Source: Streptomyces sp. Tu6071
Lineage (GTDB): Bacteria; Actinomycetota; Actinomycetes; Streptomycetales; Streptomycetaceae
Length of the DNA stretch: 64,000 nt
Reading direction: 5' to 3'
Assembly (NCBI RefSeq): GCF_000213055.1
Contig: NZ_CM001165.1
Coordinates: forward strand, 6,222,945-6,286,944
Position 1 is the first letter of the stretch. Each line of letters opens with the position of its first letter. The position numbers and the translations under genes are program-made. Under the pieces are notes generated by a model. The model saw only the letters and a list, made by a program, of their open reading frames with translations. It did no database searches and had not been told where the DNA came from. Positions 1 through 10,994 of this stretch are shown piece by piece.

Positions 1-435
1 GCGGTGTCCCGCGCGCCGTTGTGACGGTGGGCACAGCCCGCACGGCCCGAGGCGTGGCCCCTGCCGGGCCCCGCGCGTCAAGCCGCATCCGCTGCCGCGA
101 CTCGTACGGGTGAAGAAGTCCGGCGGCGGCCCAGAATCGAAAGTGCGTGCTATACGCTCGGAGGTGCGGTCACGAGGCATGCTGGAGGGATGACCGGGAA
201 GGGGTGACAAACCCCGCGGAATCAGCACGGTTCCCCCGGTGTTCTCGACAGGGACGGTGGCGGCGCGGTCGCGCAGGCGCCCCCGCCCCCGTGACAGCCC
301 ATCGCCGAGACGGCGCGCGCGGGCCGGACCGGAAGGTCCCGCACCGCGAGCACAGACCCGTCCGTGCCCGATGGCCCAGACATTTTCCGAAGCGGGGTGC
401 GCCCGGCTTCACCGATCAGAAAGGTGCGGACCGGC
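1..435. other. Non-coding stretch upstream of uvrA
   Basis: I see no gene that I can support here. Short open frames exist on both strands but none has a credible ribosome site with a recognisable product. The segment presumably holds the uvrA promoter, and a TATACG-like element near 154 is the only weak candidate. No match to the DNA-damage promoter seen before uvrC was found. Confidence 0.5.
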
Positions 436-3400
436 GTGGCCGACCGTCTCATCGTCCGTGGAGCACGCGAGCACAATCTGCGGAACGTCTCGCTCGACCT
501 CCCCCGGGACTCCCTGATCGTCTTCACGGGACTCTCCGGCTCGGGCAAGTCATCCCTCGCGTTCGACACGATCTTCGCCGAGGGGCAGCGGCGTTACGTG
601 GAGTCGCTCTCCTCGTACGCCCGGCAGTTCCTCGGCCAGATGGACAAGCCGGACGTCGACTTCATCGAGGGGCTCTCGCCGGCCGTCTCGATCGACCAGA
701 AGTCCACCTCGCGCAACCCGCGCTCCACGGTCGGCACCATCACCGAGGTCTACGACTACCTGCGCCTGCTCTTCGCGCGCATCGGCAAGCCGCACTGCCC
801 CCGGTGCGGGCGCCCGATCGCCCGCCAGTCGCCGCAGCAGATCGTCGACAAGGTCCTCGGCCTGCCCGAGGGCAGCCGCTTCCAGGTCCTCTCGCCGCTC
901 GTGCGCGAGCGCAAGGGCGAGTTCGTCGACCTCTTCGCCGATCTCCAGACCAAGGGCTACAGCCGCGCCCGCGTGGACGGCGAGACCATCCAGCTCAGCG
1001 AGCCGCCCCAGCTCAAGAAGCAGGAGAAGCACACGATCGAGGTGGTCGTGGACCGCCTCACCGTCAAGGAGAGCGCCAAGCGCCGCCTCACCGACTCGGT
1101 CGAGACCGCCCTCGGTCTCTCCGGCGGCATGATCGTGCTCGACTTCGTCGACCTCGACGCCGACGACCCCGAGCGCGAGCGGATGTACTCGGAGCACCTG
1201 TACTGCCCGTACGACGACCTCTCCTTCGAGGAGCTGGAGCCCCGCTCCTTCTCCTTCAACTCGCCCTTCGGCGCCTGCCCCGAGTGCACCGGCATCGGTA
1301 CGCGCATGGAGGTCGACCCCGAACTGATCGTCCCCGACGAGGACAAGTCCCTCGACGAGGGCGCCATCCACCCCTGGTCGCACGGGCACACCAAGGAGTA
1401 CTTCAACCGCCTCGTCGGCGCCCTCGCCGACGCCCTCGGCTTCCGCACCGACATCCCCTGGGCCGGACTGCCGCAGCGCGCCAAGAAGGCGCTGCTGCAC
1501 GGCCACCGCACCCGCATCGAGGTCAGCTACCGCAACCGGTACGGGCGCCAGCGCACCTACACCACCGCCTTCGAGGGCGCCGTGCCCTTCGTCAAGCGGC
1601 GCCACTCCGAGGCGGAGAGCGACACGAGCAGGGAGCGCTTCGAGGGCTACATGCGCGAGGTGCCCTGCCCGAGCTGCCACGGCACGCGGCTCAAGCCGAT
1701 CGTGCTCGCGGTCACCGTCATGGGGAAGTCCATCGCCGAGGTCTCCGCGATGTCGATCACCGACTGCGCGGACTTCCTCGCCGAACTGCGGCTCGACGGA
1801 CGGGACAAGAAGATCGCCGAGCGGGTGCTCAAGGAGGTCAACGAGCGGCTGCGCTTCCTCGTCGACGTCGGCCTCGACTACCTCTCGCTCAACCGCGCGG
1901 CGGGCACGCTCTCCGGCGGCGAGGCCCAGCGCATCCGGCTCGCGACGCAGATCGGCTCCGGCCTCGTCGGCGTCCTCTACGTGCTCGACGAGCCCTCCAT
2001 CGGGCTCCACCAGCGCGACAACCACCGGCTCATCGAGACCCTCGTGCGCCTGCGCGACATGGGCAACACGCTCATCGTCGTCGAGCACGACGAGGACACC
2101 ATCAAGGTCGCCGACTGGGTCGTCGACATCGGCCCCGGCGCCGGTGAGCACGGCGGCAAGGTCGTGCACAGCGGCGAACTGCCGGGGCTGCTCAGCAACA
2201 AGGAGTCGCTGACCGGGCAGTACCTCTCCGGGCGGCGCGCCATCGCCGTCCCCGAGGTCCGGCGGCCCGCCGACCCGAAGCGGAAGCTGACCGTCTTCGG
2301 CGCGAAGGAGAACAACCTCCGCGACATCGACGTCTCCTTCCCGCTCGGCGTGCTCACGGCCGTCACCGGGGTCTCCGGCTCCGGCAAGTCCACGCTCGTC
2401 AACGACATCCTCTACACGCACCTGGCCAGGGAGCTGAACGGCGCCCGCTCGGTCCCCGGGCGGCACACCCGTGTCTCCGGCGACGACCAGGTCGACAAGG
2501 TCGTGCACGTCGACCAGTCGCCCATCGGCCGCACCCCGCGCTCCAACCCGGCCACGTACACGGGTGTCTTCGACCACGTCCGCAAGCTCTTCGCCGAGAC
2601 GACCGAGGCGAAGGTGCGTGGCTATCTGCCGGGCCGCTTCTCGTTCAACGTCAAGGGCGGCCGGTGCGAGAACTGCTCCGGCGACGGCACGATCAAGATC
2701 GAGATGAACTTCCTCCCGGACGTCTACGTGCCGTGCGAGGTCTGCCACGGCGCCCGGTACAACCGGGAGACCCTGGAGGTCCACTACAAGGGCAAGTCCA
2801 TCGCCGAGGTCCTGGACATGCCGATCGAGGAGGCGAGCGACTTCTTCGAGGCCGTCCCCGCCATCTCGCGCCACCTGCGCACGCTCAACGACGTCGGCCT
2901 CGGCTACGTCCGGCTCGGCCAGTCCGCGCCGACCCTCTCCGGCGGCGAGGCGCAGCGCGTCAAGCTCGCGAGCGAACTCCAGAAGCGCTCCACCGGCTCC
3001 ACGGTGTACGTCCTCGACGAGCCGACCACCGGGCTGCACTTCGAGGACATCAGCAAGCTGATCAAGGTGCTGTCCGGGCTGGTCGAGAAGGGCAACACCG
3101 TGATCGTCATCGAGCACAACCTCGATGTGATCAAGACCGCGGACTGGGTCGTCGACATGGGCCCCGAAGGCGGCAACGGCGGCGGCACGGTCGTCGCCGA
3201 GGGCACCCCCGAGGCGATCGCCCAGGAGCCCGAGAGCCACACGGGCCGCTTCCTCAAGGAAGTGCTCGGCACCACGGCGACCGCCGTGCCCGCGCGCAAG
3301 GCGGCCCCCCGCAAGCGGGCCGCGAGCAAGACGGCCGGCCAGATCGTCACGGGCCAGGGCGCCGCGCGCAAGGCGGCGGCCCCGCGCGCGACGAAGGCGG

Positions 3401-3450
3401 CCAAGACGTCCAAGTCCGCGACGGCGAAGCGGGCGACGGCGAAGGACTGA
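436..3450 (+). CDS. uvrA: Excinuclease ABC subunit A (UvrA)
   Basis: UvrA is the damage-sensing ATPase of nucleotide excision repair and loads UvrB at DNA lesions in the cytoplasm. The protein has two ABC modules: Walker [10 protein letters not shown] near residue 32, a CPRCG...CPECTG zinc module at about 122-282, LSGGEAQR near 491, a second Walker [10 protein letters not shown] near 644, a CENC...CEVCHG zinc finger at about 743-772 and a second LSGGEAQR near 834. The GTG at 436 is chosen because AAAGGTG lies 9 nt upstream and the product then begins with the conserved [16 protein letters not shown] stretch; an ATG at 364 adds 24 unconserved residues. The length of 1004 aa is normal. After about residue 945 comes an Ala/Lys/Arg-rich tail resembling basic tails of actinobacterial DNA-binding proteins. 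It is monocistronic and ends at a strong terminator. Confidence 0.97.
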   Translation: MADRLIVRGAREHNLRNVSLDLPRDSLIVFTGLSGSGKSSLAFDTIFAEGQRRYVESLSSYARQFLGQMDKPDVDFIEGLSPAVSIDQKSTSRNPRSTVGTITEVYDYLRLLFARIGKPHCPRCGRPIARQSPQQIVDKVLGLPEGSRFQVLSPLVRERKGEFVDLFADLQTKGYSRARVDGETIQLSEPPQLKKQEKHTIEVVVDRLTVKESAKRRLTDSVETALGLSGGMIVLDFVDLDADDPERERMYSEHLYCPYDDLSFEELEPRSFSFNSPFGACPECTGIGTRMEVDPELIVPDEDKSLDEGAIHPWSHGHTKEYFNRLVGALADALGFRTDIPWAGLPQRAKKALLHGHRTRIEVSYRNRYGRQRTYTTAFEGAVPFVKRRHSEAESDTSRERFEGYMREVPCPSCHGTRLKPIVLAVTVMGKSIAEVSAMSITDCADFLAELRLDGRDKKIAERVLKEVNERLRFLVDVGLDYLSLNRAAGTLSGGEAQRIRLATQIGSGLVGVLYVLDEPSIGLHQRDNHRLIETLVRLRDMGNTLIVVEHDEDTIKVADWVVDIGPGAGEHGGKVVHSGELPGLLSNKESLTGQYLSGRRAIAVPEVRRPADPKRKLTVFGAKENNLRDIDVSFPLGVLTAVTGVSGSGKSTLVNDILYTHLARELNGARSVPGRHTRVSGDDQVDKVVHVDQSPIGRTPRSNPATYTGVFDHVRKLFAETTEAKVRGYLPGRFSFNVKGGRCENCSGDGTIKIEMNFLPDVYVPCEVCHGARYNRETLEVHYKGKSIAEVLDMPIEEASDFFEAVPAISRHLRTLNDVGLGYVRLGQSAPTLSGGEAQRVKLASELQKRSTGSTVYVLDEPTTGLHFEDISKLIKVLSGLVEKGNTVIVIEHNLDVIKTADWVVDMGPEGGNGGGTVVAEGTPEAIAQEPESHTGRFLKEVLGTTATAVPARKAAPRKRAASKTAGQIVTGQGAARKAAAPRATKAAKTSKSATAKRATAKD

Positions 3451-3469
3451 GGTCCTTCCCGCGGGGGGG

Positions 3470-3516
3470 GGCGGGGTGGGAACGGCGCACGCGGTACGTG
3501 CCGTCCCCACCCCGCC
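3470..3516. terminator. Bidirectional terminator between uvrA and the sugar kinase gene
   Basis: A 17-bp inverted repeat with one mismatch has arms 3470-3486 and 3500-3516, with a further short stem towards the loop. It lies 20 nt after the uvrA stop and 30 nt from the stop of the convergent kinase gene, so it probably ends both transcripts. It lacks a U tract, as is common in streptomycetes. Confidence 0.8.
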
Positions 3517-3545
3517 CTCACGCGCGCGCCGGGGCGGGCCCGGCC

Positions 3546-4472
3546 TCAGTCCAGACCGAGCTCGCGGGCGTACGGGGGCTGGGCGCCCGCGCGGGAGCAG
3601 GTGAGCGCGGCGGCGCGGGCCGCGAAGCCGAGGACGTCCCGCCAGCCTTCCTCGCCGAGCCCCGCGACCGCGTCACCGCGCAGCATGCCGAGCACGGCGA
3701 GTCGGTGCAGCAGCGCCGCGTTCACCGTGTCGCCCGCGCCGATCGTGTCCACCACGTCGACGGGCACCCCTGGCACGGAAAACCGCTCACCCTTACGGGT
3801 GGTGACGTGCAAGCCCTCCCCGCCCCGCGTGATCACGACGGCGGCCGGACCCCCCGCCGCCCACCCCGCCACGTCGTCCCCGAGCCACGCGGCGTCCTCC
3901 TCGGAGAGCTTCAGCAGATCGACGTACGGGAGCCAGTCGAGGAAACGGGCGCGGTAGGCGTCGGGGTCGGCGATGAGCCCGGCCCGGATGTTGGGGTCGA
4001 GCAGCGTGAAGACCCCCGCCCGCGACTGCTGCCGCAACAACTCCTCGTACGCGCTCGCGCCGGGCTCCAGGACGAGCGAGCACGTCCCGAAGCAGATCGC
4101 CCGGACCCCCTCGGGAAGCGTCTCGGGAACGGTGAAAAGCCGGTCCGCCGTGCCCTCCGCGTAGAAGGAGTAGCCCGCCGAGCCACTCGCGGTGAGCGTC
4201 GCCACGGCGAGGGTCGTGGGTTCGGGGCCGCGCTGCACGGGAGCGGTGCCGACCCCGGCCGTGCGCAGCCCTTCGAGCAGCGCCGTGCCGAAACCGTCCG
4301 TCGACAGGCGGGAGCAGAAGGCCACCTCGTCGCCGAGCCGGCCCAGCGCCACCGCCGTGTTGTACGGGCCGCCGCCCGGACACGGCACCAGCGGGGCCAG
4401 CGGCCCCTCCTCCGAGGGACCCGAGGGGCGCGGCACGAGATCGATCAGGGCCTCTCCAGCGACGAGGAACAC
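3546..4472 (-). CDS. PfkB-family carbohydrate kinase (fructokinase-like)
   Basis: This is a 308-aa ribokinase/PfkB-family sugar kinase, probably phosphorylating fructose or a related sugar with ATP in the cytoplasm. The N terminus has [11 protein letters not shown], followed by the first PfkB signature [17 protein letters not shown] near residue 40. The second signature, [17 protein letters not shown], carries the catalytic Asp of GAGD near residue 250. The GTG at 4472 is chosen because AAAGGA sits 6 nt upstream and the reading starts directly at the first beta strand; an upstream ATG at 4538 would add a non-conserved leader. It stands alone between uvrA and uvrC, so context does not identify the substrate. 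Fructokinase is the likeliest assignment, but 2-keto-3-deoxygluconate kinase or an inosine/adenosine-type kinase cannot be excluded. Confidence 0.9.
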   Translation of the reverse strand: MFLVAGEALIDLVPRPSGPSEEGPLAPLVPCPGGGPYNTAVALGRLGDEVAFCSRLSTDGFGTALLEGLRTAGVGTAPVQRGPEPTTLAVATLTASGSAGYSFYAEGTADRLFTVPETLPEGVRAICFGTCSLVLEPGASAYEELLRQQSRAGVFTLLDPNIRAGLIADPDAYRARFLDWLPYVDLLKLSEEDAAWLGDDVAGWAAGGPAAVVITRGGEGLHVTTRKGERFSVPGVPVDVVDTIGAGDTVNAALLHRLAVLGMLRGDAVAGLGEEGWRDVLGFAARAAALTCSRAGAQPPYARELGLD

Positions 4473-4603
4473 GGGCAGTCCTTTCGCCCGGCGCGAAGCC
4501 GGGAGGGGGATGCGAACGGGCCGCACAGAGTTTTCCACAGCACCCCGTGACTCGTCCGATGATCAACCCGGGTTCTCCACAGGCGGACCCGGAGCCGCCC
4601 GGA

Positions 4604-4626
4604 CTGTCGCAGGGCGCAAGTAGGGT
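4604..4626 (+). promoter_or_regulatory. RecA-independent DNA-damage (RecA-NDp/PafBC-type) promoter of uvrC
   Basis: CTGTCGCAG (4604-4612), eight bases, then TAGGGT (4621-4626) fits the published actinobacterial consensus tTGTCRgtg-N8-TAnnnT in spacing and in the core TGTCR and TAnnnT. The -10 ends 7 nt before the uvrC ATG at 4634, so transcription should start at or next to the start codon and give a leaderless mRNA. The AGGGTG that looks like a ribosome site is part of this -10. Confidence 0.65.
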
Positions 4627-4633
4627 GTGTGAC

Positions 4634-7444
4634 ATGGCCGATCCGTCCAGCTACCGACCCGCCCCGGGACAGATCCCGGACTCGCCGGGCGTCTACCGAT
4701 TCCGCGACGAGCACCGCAGGGTGATCTACGTCGGGAAGGCCAAAAGCCTGCGCCAACGCCTGGCGAACTACTTCCAGGACCTCGCCCATCTCCACCCGCG
4801 CACACGCACGATGGTCACGACCGCGGCCTCGGTGGAGTGGACGGTCGTCTCCACGGAGGTCGAGGCGCTCCAGCTGGAGTACTCCTGGATCAAGGAGTAC
4901 GACCCCCGGTTCAACGTCAAGTACCGCGACGACAAGAGCTACCCCTATCTCGCCGTCACGATGAACGAGGAGTTCCCGCGCGCGCAGGTCATGCGCGGCG
5001 CCAAGCGCAAGGGCGTGCGGTACTTCGGCCCCTACGGGCACGCCTGGGCCATCCGCGACACCGTCGACCTGCTTCTGCGCGTCTTCCCCGTACGCACCTG
5101 CTCCGCCGGGGTCTTCAAGAACGCCGCCCGCACCGGCCGCCCCTGCCTCCTCGGCTACATCGACAAGTGCTCGGCCCCCTGCGTCGGCCGGATCTCGCCC
5201 GAGGACCACCGCGACCTCGCCGAGGACTTCTGCCACTTCATGGCCGGCCACACCGGCCATTATCTGCGCCGCCTCGAAGAGCGCATGACCGAGGCCGCCG
5301 AGGACATGGAGTACGAGCGCGCCGCGCGGCTCCGCGACGACATCGGCGCCCTCACCCGCGCCATGGAGAAGAGCGCCGTCGTCCTCGCCGACGCCACCGA
5401 CGCCGACCTCATCGCCCTCGCCCAGGACGAGCTGGAGGCGGCCGTGCAGATCTTCCACGTGCGCGGCGGACGCGTGCGCGGACAGCGCGGCTGGGTCACC
5501 GACAAGGTCGAGGCCGTCACCACGGCCGACCTCGTCGAGCACGCGCTCCAGCAGCTCTACGGCGAGGAGCGCGGCGACGCGGTGCCGAAGGAGGTCCTGG
5601 TCCCCGCGCTGCCCGAGCCCGTGCAGCCCGTCCAGGAGTGGCTCAGCGAGCGGCGCGGCGCACAGGTCTCCCTCCGCGTCCCCCAGCGCGGCGACAAGCG
5701 CGCCCTCATGGAGACCGTCGAGCGCAACGCGCAGCAGTCCCTCGCCCTGCACAAGACCAAGCGCGCCTCCGACCTCACGACCCGCTCCCGCGCCCTGGAG
5801 GAGATCGCCGCCGCACTCGATCTCGACGGAGTGCCCCTGCGGATCGAGTGCTACGACATCTCACACCTCCAGGGCGACGACGTGGTCGCCTCGATGGTCG
5901 TCTTCGAGGACGGGCTCGCCCGCAAGAGCGAGTACCGGCGCTTCCAGATCAAGGGCTTCCAGGGCCAGGACGACGTGCGTTCCATGCACGAGGTCATCAC
6001 CCGCCGCTTCCGCAGGTACCTCGCCGAGCGGGAGAGGACGGGGGAGTGGACGGAGGAAGAGCTGGACGGCCCGGTGGAACCCGGGGGGCTCGACGAGGAC
6101 GGGCGCCCCAAGCGCTTCGCCTACCCGCCGCAGCTCCTCGTCGTCGACGGCGGACAGCCCCAGGTCGCCGCGGCGCGGCGTGCCCTCGACGAACTCGGCA
6201 TCGACGACGTCGCGGTCTGCGGGCTCGCCAAGCGCCTGGAGGAGGTCTGGGTCCCCGGCGAGGAGGACCCCGTCGTCCTGCCGCGCAGCAGCGAGGGCCT
6301 CTACCTGCTCCAGCGCGTCCGCGACGAGGCGCACCGCTTCGCCATCACCTACCAGCGCAGCAAGCGTGCCAAGCGCTTCCGGGCCGGCCCGCTCGACGAG
6401 GTCCCTGGCCTCGGCCAGACCCGCAAGCAGGCCCTGCTCAAGCACTTCGGCTCGGTGAAGAAGCTTCGCGCCGCGACGATCGAGCAGATCTGCGAAGTCC
6501 CCGGCATAGGCCGCAAGACCGCCGAGACGATCCTCGCCACCTTCGCCCGCAGCGAGCCGGGCGCGCCCGCGGTCAACATGACGACGGGCGAAATCCTCGA
6601 CGACGGCTCCGAGGACACGACGAGCGAACAGCCCGAGCCGGACACCGGGGACGCGACCGCGAGCGCCGACCGCGAACCGGTGGAACCACGGGAGCGCGAC
6701 GACACGGGGCGTACGGATCAAGCGCCGCGCCCGGACGGGGCGGACGCGAACGGGACGCACGCGGCCGGGGCGGACGGGAGCGCCGACGCGGCGGGCGACG
6801 ACGGACGGGCGCGCGAGGCGACGAACGACACGGCAGACCCGGAAGTCGCACGGGAACCGCAGGACTCGCCCGGTGGCCGCACGCCGGAGGACGGCCTCGG
6901 GGCAGCGGACCCGACCACCCCCGAGGACATGCCCGCGACCCGCCGCGCGGCGCCCACGGGCGCCGGTGCGGGCAGCGGTGCGCAGGACCCCTCCGCGCCC
7001 GGTGAGGAGGACGTCACGCACCGTGAGTCAGGTGCCGAGGGGGCGCGTGGGACCGCTCCTGGGGGCGGCCTCGCGTCGCGGGAGACGCCGGGGCATTCGA
7101 CGTGGCAGGCTTCGGCGAGCACGATGGAGTACGGAACCTCGCCGCGAGGACCCGGGGACGAGGACGTCACCGCGAGCCCCGGCGCCCCCACGGACCGGGA
7201 CGAGCCCGCGCCGGAGCACGCCCCCGCCCCCGGCGGCAGGCCCGCAGCGGGCGAGGAACACCCGCACCCCGCCCCTGACCAGGGCGGACACCCGGACGGC
7301 ACGGGCGAAGGCACCACGGGCCCCGCCTCCGGCGAGCGGCGGGACGACGCGGACGACGACAGCCGTACGACGGACGGTGGCAGAACAGATGCAGCAGGAA
7401 GAACGGGACGGAGCGCGACAGGTGAGCACGGCCACGAGCAGTGA
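4634..7444 (+). CDS. uvrC: Excinuclease ABC subunit C (UvrC) with extended low-complexity tail
   Basis: UvrC makes both incisions around UvrAB-bound lesions. Visible in order are a GIY-YIG nuclease (GVYRFRD, VIYVGKA, residues about 19-95), a four-cysteine cluster at about 156-183 (possible Fe-S or zinc site), a UVR motif near 211-240 that contacts UvrB, an RNase H-like nuclease starting at RIECYDISH near 403, and tandem helix-hairpin-helix motifs ([30 protein letters not shown]) at about 590-636. The ATG at 4634 gives the conserved start [20 protein letters not shown]. The product is 936 aa, whereas conserved sequence ends near residue 645. The remaining ~290 residues are Gly/Asp/Pro/Thr/Glu-rich and probably disordered. 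The gene overlaps rapZ by about 23 nt and leads the rapZ-yvcK-whiA operon. Confidence 0.95.
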   Translation: MADPSSYRPAPGQIPDSPGVYRFRDEHRRVIYVGKAKSLRQRLANYFQDLAHLHPRTRTMVTTAASVEWTVVSTEVEALQLEYSWIKEYDPRFNVKYRDDKSYPYLAVTMNEEFPRAQVMRGAKRKGVRYFGPYGHAWAIRDTVDLLLRVFPVRTCSAGVFKNAARTGRPCLLGYIDKCSAPCVGRISPEDHRDLAEDFCHFMAGHTGHYLRRLEERMTEAAEDMEYERAARLRDDIGALTRAMEKSAVVLADATDADLIALAQDELEAAVQIFHVRGGRVRGQRGWVTDKVEAVTTADLVEHALQQLYGEERGDAVPKEVLVPALPEPVQPVQEWLSERRGAQVSLRVPQRGDKRALMETVERNAQQSLALHKTKRASDLTTRSRALEEIAAALDLDGVPLRIECYDISHLQGDDVVASMVVFEDGLARKSEYRRFQIKGFQGQDDVRSMHEVITRRFRRYLAERERTGEWTEEELDGPVEPGGLDEDGRPKRFAYPPQLLVVDGGQPQVAAARRALDELGIDDVAVCGLAKRLEEVWVPGEEDPVVLPRSSEGLYLLQRVRDEAHRFAITYQRSKRAKRFRAGPLDEVPGLGQTRKQALLKHFGSVKKLRAATIEQICEVPGIGRKTAETILATFARSEPGAPAVNMTTGEILDDGSEDTTSEQPEPDTGDATASADREPVEPRERDDTGRTDQAPRPDGADANGTHAAGADGSADAAGDDGRAREATNDTADPEVAREPQDSPGGRTPEDGLGAADPTTPEDMPATRRAAPTGAGAGSGAQDPSAPGEEDVTHRESGAEGARGTAPGGGLASRETPGHSTWQASASTMEYGTSPRGPGDEDVTASPGAPTDRDEPAPEHAPAPGGRPAAGEEHPHPAPDQGGHPDGTGEGTTGPASGERRDDADDDSRTTDGGRTDAAGRTGRSATGEHGHEQ

Positions 7445-8327
7445 ACCGGGGGAGTCGGAGGAGACCCCGATCCCCGAGCTGGTGATCATCTCCGGCATGT
7501 CCGGGGCGGGCCGCAGCACCGCCGCGAAGTGCCTGGAGGACCTCGGCTGGTTCGTCGTCGACAACCTGCCACCCGCGCTCATCCCCACGATGGTCGAGCT
7601 CGGCGCCCGCTCCCAGGGGAACGTGGCCCGGATCGCCGTGGTCGTGGACGTCCGCGGCCGGCGTTTCTTCGACAACCTCCGCGAATCGCTCGCCGACCTG
7701 GAGAGCAAGCACGTCACGCGGCGCATCGTCTTCCTGGAATCCTCCGACGACGCCCTCGTGCGCCGATTCGAGTCGGTGCGCCGCCCTCACCCGCTCCAGG
7801 GCGACGGCCGCATCGTCGACGGCATCGCCGCCGAGCGCGACCTGCTGCGCGAACTCCGGGGCGACGCCGACCTCGTGATCGACACGTCCAGCCTCAACGT
7901 CCACGAGCTACGCGCGAAGATGGACGCCCAGTTCGCCGGTGAGGAAGAGCCGGAACTGCGCGCCACGGTCATGTCCTTCGGCTTCAAGTACGGGCTCCCG
8001 GTCGACGCCGACCTCGTCGTCGACATGCGCTTCCTGCCCAACCCGCACTGGGTCCCCGAGCTGCGCCCGTTCACCGGACTCAGCGAGGAGGTGTCCAACT
8101 TCGTCCTCAGCCAGCCCGGCGCCAAGGAATTCCTCGACCGCTACACCGAGTTGCTCCAGCTCGTCGCCGCGGGCTACCGCCGCGAGGGCAAGCGGTACGT
8201 GACGATCGCCGTCGGTTGCACGGGCGGCAAGCACCGGTCCGTCGCGATGGCCGAGAAGCTCGCCTCCCGGCTCGTCTCCGAAGGGGTGGAGACCGTCGTC
8301 GTCCACCGGGACATGGGCCGCGAATGA
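7422..8327 (+). CDS. rapZ: RNase adapter / nucleotide-binding protein RapZ
   Basis: RapZ (YvcJ family) is a P-loop protein. In enterobacteria it steers RNase E to the GlmZ small RNA, whereas in actinobacteria its partner is unknown. The Walker A-like loop is [12 protein letters not shown] near residue 24, with Arg where the usual motif has Lys; as I recall this is normal for streptomycete Rap[16 protein letters not shown] and the C-terminal [10 protein letters not shown] motif near 266 identify the family. The GTG at 7422 is preferred for GGAG 8 nt upstream; an ATG at 7389 would add 11 residues. It overlaps the uvrC stop and its own stop overlaps the yvcK ATG, so the three genes are translationally coupled. 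Confidence 0.93.
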   Translation: MSTATSSEPGESEETPIPELVIISGMSGAGRSTAAKCLEDLGWFVVDNLPPALIPTMVELGARSQGNVARIAVVVDVRGRRFFDNLRESLADLESKHVTRRIVFLESSDDALVRRFESVRRPHPLQGDGRIVDGIAAERDLLRELRGDADLVIDTSSLNVHELRAKMDAQFAGEEEPELRATVMSFGFKYGLPVDADLVVDMRFLPNPHWVPELRPFTGLSEEVSNFVLSQPGAKEFLDRYTELLQLVAAGYRREGKRYVTIAVGCTGGKHRSVAMAEKLASRLVSEGVETVVVHRDMGRE

Positions 8328-9364
8328 ACCCACGCCCCCGTCGCGTCCGCCGCCTGCGCCGACAGGAGGCCGGTCCCGCGCCCCGGCCCCGGCGTCGCGG
8401 CACCCAGCCGAAAGTGGTCGCGCTCGGCGGCGGCATGGGACTCTCCGCCTCCCTCGCCGCGCTGCGCCGCATCACGGGCGAGCTGACCGCCGTCGTCACC
8501 GTCGCGGACGACGGCGGTTCCAGCGGCCGGCTGCGCGACGAACTCGGCGTGCTGCCGCCCGGCGACCTGCGCAAGGCGCTCGCCGCGCTGTGCGGGGACG
8601 ACGACTGGGGCCAGACCTGGTCCCGGGTGATCCAGCACCGCTTCGCGAGCCGGGGCGAGCTGCACGGCCACGCGGTCGGCAACCTCCTCATCGTCGCGCT
8701 GTGGGAACAGCTCGGCGACCATGTCGCGGCCCTCGACCTCGTCGGCACTCTGCTCGGTGCCCACGGCCGGGTACTCCCGATGTCCGCCGTCCCGCTCGAA
8801 CTCCAGGCGCTGGTACGGGGGCACGATCCCGCGCGGGCCGAGGAGGTCCAGCTCGTGCGCGGCCAGGCGACGGTGGCGCTGACGCCCGGCGAGGTGCAGT
8901 CCGTGCACGTCGTCCCCGCCGACCCGCCCGCCGTGCCGGAGGCGGTCGACGCGGTGCTCGACGCGGACTGGGTCGTGGTCGGTCCCGGGTCCTGGTTCTC
9001 CTCCGTGATCCCGCACCTGCTCGTCCCCGAACTCCTCGACGCGCTCACCAAGACCAGGGCCAGACGGGTGCTCTCGCTCAACCTCGTTCCGCAACCGGGA
9101 GAAACCGAGGGCTTCTCACCGCAGCGTCATTTGGAGGTTTTGGCCCGACACGCACCTAAACTCGCCTTCGACGTGGTGCTGGCCGACGAGGCAGCCGTTC
9201 CTGACCGCGCCTCGCTCGTCGAGGCCGCAGAGCGGTTCGACGCAACGGTGGAGCTGGCCCCGGTCGCACGGCCCGACGGCGTTCCGCGGCATGACCCGGA
9301 GCTGCTGGCAGCCGCGTACGACCGTATTTTTCGGATGCATGGAAGGATCGGCCCATGGCGATGA
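8324..9364 (+). CDS. yvcK: Gluconeogenesis/cell-wall factor YvcK (CofD/UPF0052 family)
   Basis: This is a 346-aa YvcK-family protein that binds UDP-sugars and, in firmicutes and mycobacteria, is needed for cell-wall synthesis on gluconeogenic carbon. The nucleotide-binding Gly-rich loop [16 protein letters not shown] lies at about residues 32-47, followed by [17 protein letters not shown], and the family block HAVGNLLI is near 125. The first 28 residues are Arg/Pro-rich and specific to this lineage. The ATG overlaps the rapZ stop (ATGA) and the 3' end overlaps whiA by 10 nt. Neighbouring rapZ and whiA are the usual companions in Gram-positive bacteria. Confidence 0.94.
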   Translation: MNPRPRRVRRLRRQEAGPAPRPRRRGTQPKVVALGGGMGLSASLAALRRITGELTAVVTVADDGGSSGRLRDELGVLPPGDLRKALAALCGDDDWGQTWSRVIQHRFASRGELHGHAVGNLLIVALWEQLGDHVAALDLVGTLLGAHGRVLPMSAVPLELQALVRGHDPARAEEVQLVRGQATVALTPGEVQSVHVVPADPPAVPEAVDAVLDADWVVVGPGSWFSSVIPHLLVPELLDALTKTRARRVLSLNLVPQPGETEGFSPQRHLEVLARHAPKLAFDVVLADEAAVPDRASLVEAAERFDATVELAPVARPDGVPRHDPELLAAAYDRIFRMHGRIGPWR

Positions 9365-10344
9365 CGGCGGCGGTCAAGGATGAAATCTCGCGGCTGCCCG
9401 TGACCCGGACCTGCTGCCGGAAGGCGGAGGTCTCGGCGGTCCTGCGCTTCGCCGGCGGCCTGCACCTGGTGAGCGGGCGCATCGTGATCGAGGCGGAGCT
9501 CGACACGGGCATCGCGGCCCGGCGGCTGCGCAAGGACATCCTGGAGATCTTCGGCCACGCCTCGGACCTCGTGGTGATGGCGCCGTCCGGACTGCGGCGC
9601 AGCTCCCGCTACGTCGTCCGGGTGGTCAGCGGCGGCGACCAGCTCGCGCGGCAGACCGGGCTCGTGGACGGCAGGGGGCGCCCCATCCGGGGTCTGCCGC
9701 CGCAGGTCGTCTCGGGTGCCACGTGCGACGCGGAGGCCGCCTGGCGGGGGGCGTTCCTCGCGCGCGGTTCGCTCACGGAGCCGGGCCGTTCCTCCTCGCT
9801 GGAGGTCACCTGCCCCGGTCCCGAGGCCGCGCTCGCGCTCGTCGGCTCCGCGCGCCGGCTCCAGATCGCGGCGAAGGCGCGCGAGGTACGGGGCTCGGAC
9901 AAGGTCGTCGTACGGGACGGGGACGCGATCGGCGCGCTGCTCACCCGGCTCGGGGCGCACGAGTCGGTGCTCGCCTGGGAGGAGCGGAGGCTGCGCCGCG
10001 AGGTGCGGGCGACGGCGAACCGGCTCGCCAACTTCGACGACGCGAACCTGCGCCGTTCCGCCCGCGCGGCGGTCGCCGCGGGGGCGCGGGTCGGGCGGGC
10101 GCTGGAGATCCTCGGTGAAGAGGTGCCCGAGCACCTCGCGGCGGCGGGGCGGCTCCGCATGGAGCACAAGCAGGCGAGCCTCGAAGAGCTCGGCGCGCTC
10201 GCGGACCCGCCGCTCACGAAGGACGCCGTCGCGGGCCGTATCCGCCGCCTCCTCGCGATGGCCGACAAGCGCGCGACCGACCTCGGCATCCCGGGCACGG
10301 AGTCGTCCCTGACGGAGGAACTGGCCGACAGCATCGCGGGCTGA
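9355..10344 (+). CDS. whiA: Sporulation transcription regulator WhiA
   Basis: WhiA controls the sporulation septation genes of aerial hyphae together with WhiB. The 329-aa product starts [20 protein letters not shown]. It has the LAGLIDADG-like N-terminal module ([14 protein letters not shown] near residue 131 replaces the homing-endonuclease catalytic region) and a C-terminal helix-turn-helix around residues 280-315 ([19 protein letters not shown]). The ATG at 9355 lies inside the last codons of yvcK, consistent with coupling. The reading ends with LADSIAG, close to the normal family length. It is the last gene of the uvrC operon, before a long non-coding stretch. Confidence 0.96.
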   Translation: MAMTAAVKDEISRLPVTRTCCRKAEVSAVLRFAGGLHLVSGRIVIEAELDTGIAARRLRKDILEIFGHASDLVVMAPSGLRRSSRYVVRVVSGGDQLARQTGLVDGRGRPIRGLPPQVVSGATCDAEAAWRGAFLARGSLTEPGRSSSLEVTCPGPEAALALVGSARRLQIAAKAREVRGSDKVVVRDGDAIGALLTRLGAHESVLAWEERRLRREVRATANRLANFDDANLRRSARAAVAAGARVGRALEILGEEVPEHLAAAGRLRMEHKQASLEELGALADPPLTKDAVAGRIRRLLAMADKRATDLGIPGTESSLTEELADSIAG

Positions 10345-10651
10345 GCCGAAACGATTGACCGTCACGGCGGAGGACGACGGCCACTCACGAGCCGCGCGGC
10401 GCACGCGCCTTGACGCCCCGTCCTGTCCTCGCCTCGCGCGAAGCCGCCACGCCCGCCCGAATCCGTCGCCGCACGGCCGCGCCGCCCGCCCCACAGTTCC
10501 CGGCGTGGCCCGCGCTACGACGCGCCCGCAGGCTCCGCGCCCCCGCCTCCTCCGATGGCGAGCGGCGCGGGGGCAGGCGGCGACCCGGGACCGCGCGGCG
10601 GTGAGGGGCGATATTCCCGGCCCCGGTCGAGGCGCCCCCGGACCAGACGAC

Positions 10652-10670
10652 ACGCCCCTCGGGGGCGTTT
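10652..10670 (+). terminator. Probable terminator of the uvrC-whiA operon
   Basis: ACGCCCC (10652-10658), a three-base loop and GGGGCGT (10662-10668) form a perfect 7-bp stem followed by TT. It lies about 300 nt after the whiA stop. Confidence 0.5.
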
Positions 10671-10678
10671 CCCCCCCC

Positions 10679-10717
10679 ATGAAGCCGGGGAGCGCCCCTC
10701 CATGAAGCCGAGGAGCG
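10679..10717. repeat. 16-bp direct repeat (ATGAAGCCGRGGAGCG, two copies)
   Basis: Copies at 10679-10694 and 10702-10717 differ at one base and are spaced 23 bp apart, directly after the terminator hairpin. No function is evident. Confidence 0.6.
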
Positions 10718-10827
10718 TCCGTACCCGTCCCTGCGGCGAGCGCCGCTGGTGCCCGGTGGTCTCCGTAGGGGTACGTGGCGTGCCTCGGCGAGCGGTGCGG
10801 GGGCGTGGGGCCGGGGACGGAAGGGTC

Positions 10828-10994
10828 GTAGGTCAGGCCGGTCGCGGTCGGACATGCCGGCACTTCTGTCCCTGGGCGAGGCGCCTCGGGCCCGGGTGAC
10901 GCGCCCTCAGATGGCCGGAGCGCCCCGGGGTGCGTCGGGGAGCAGAGCGGGACGCAGGACCAGGGATCGCAGGGCAGTAGGTCAGGCCGATCGC
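10828..10994. repeat. Diverged duplicated block in the whiA-VOC gap
   Basis: GTAGGTCAGGCCGGTCGC (10828-10845) recurs as GTAGGTCAGGCCGATCGC (10977-10994). Weaker similarity extends about 40 nt to the left of each copy and a few bases to the right, so this is an old duplication with a period of 149 bp. Confidence 0.5.

Noticed and set aside
550..3510. A 986-codon open frame on the reverse strand opposite uvrA, and similar long antisense frames opposite tkt, pgk, zwf and sufB
   Set aside because: Their translations are low-complexity Arg/Ala/Gly/Val/Asp strings caused by GC-rich codon bias of the real gene; none has a recognisable domain or start site.
7422..7600. RapZ Walker A Lys-to-Arg change (GAGRST) as a loss-of-function mutation
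   Set aside because: As I recall, streptomycete RapZ proteins generally carry Arg here, so it is a lineage feature.
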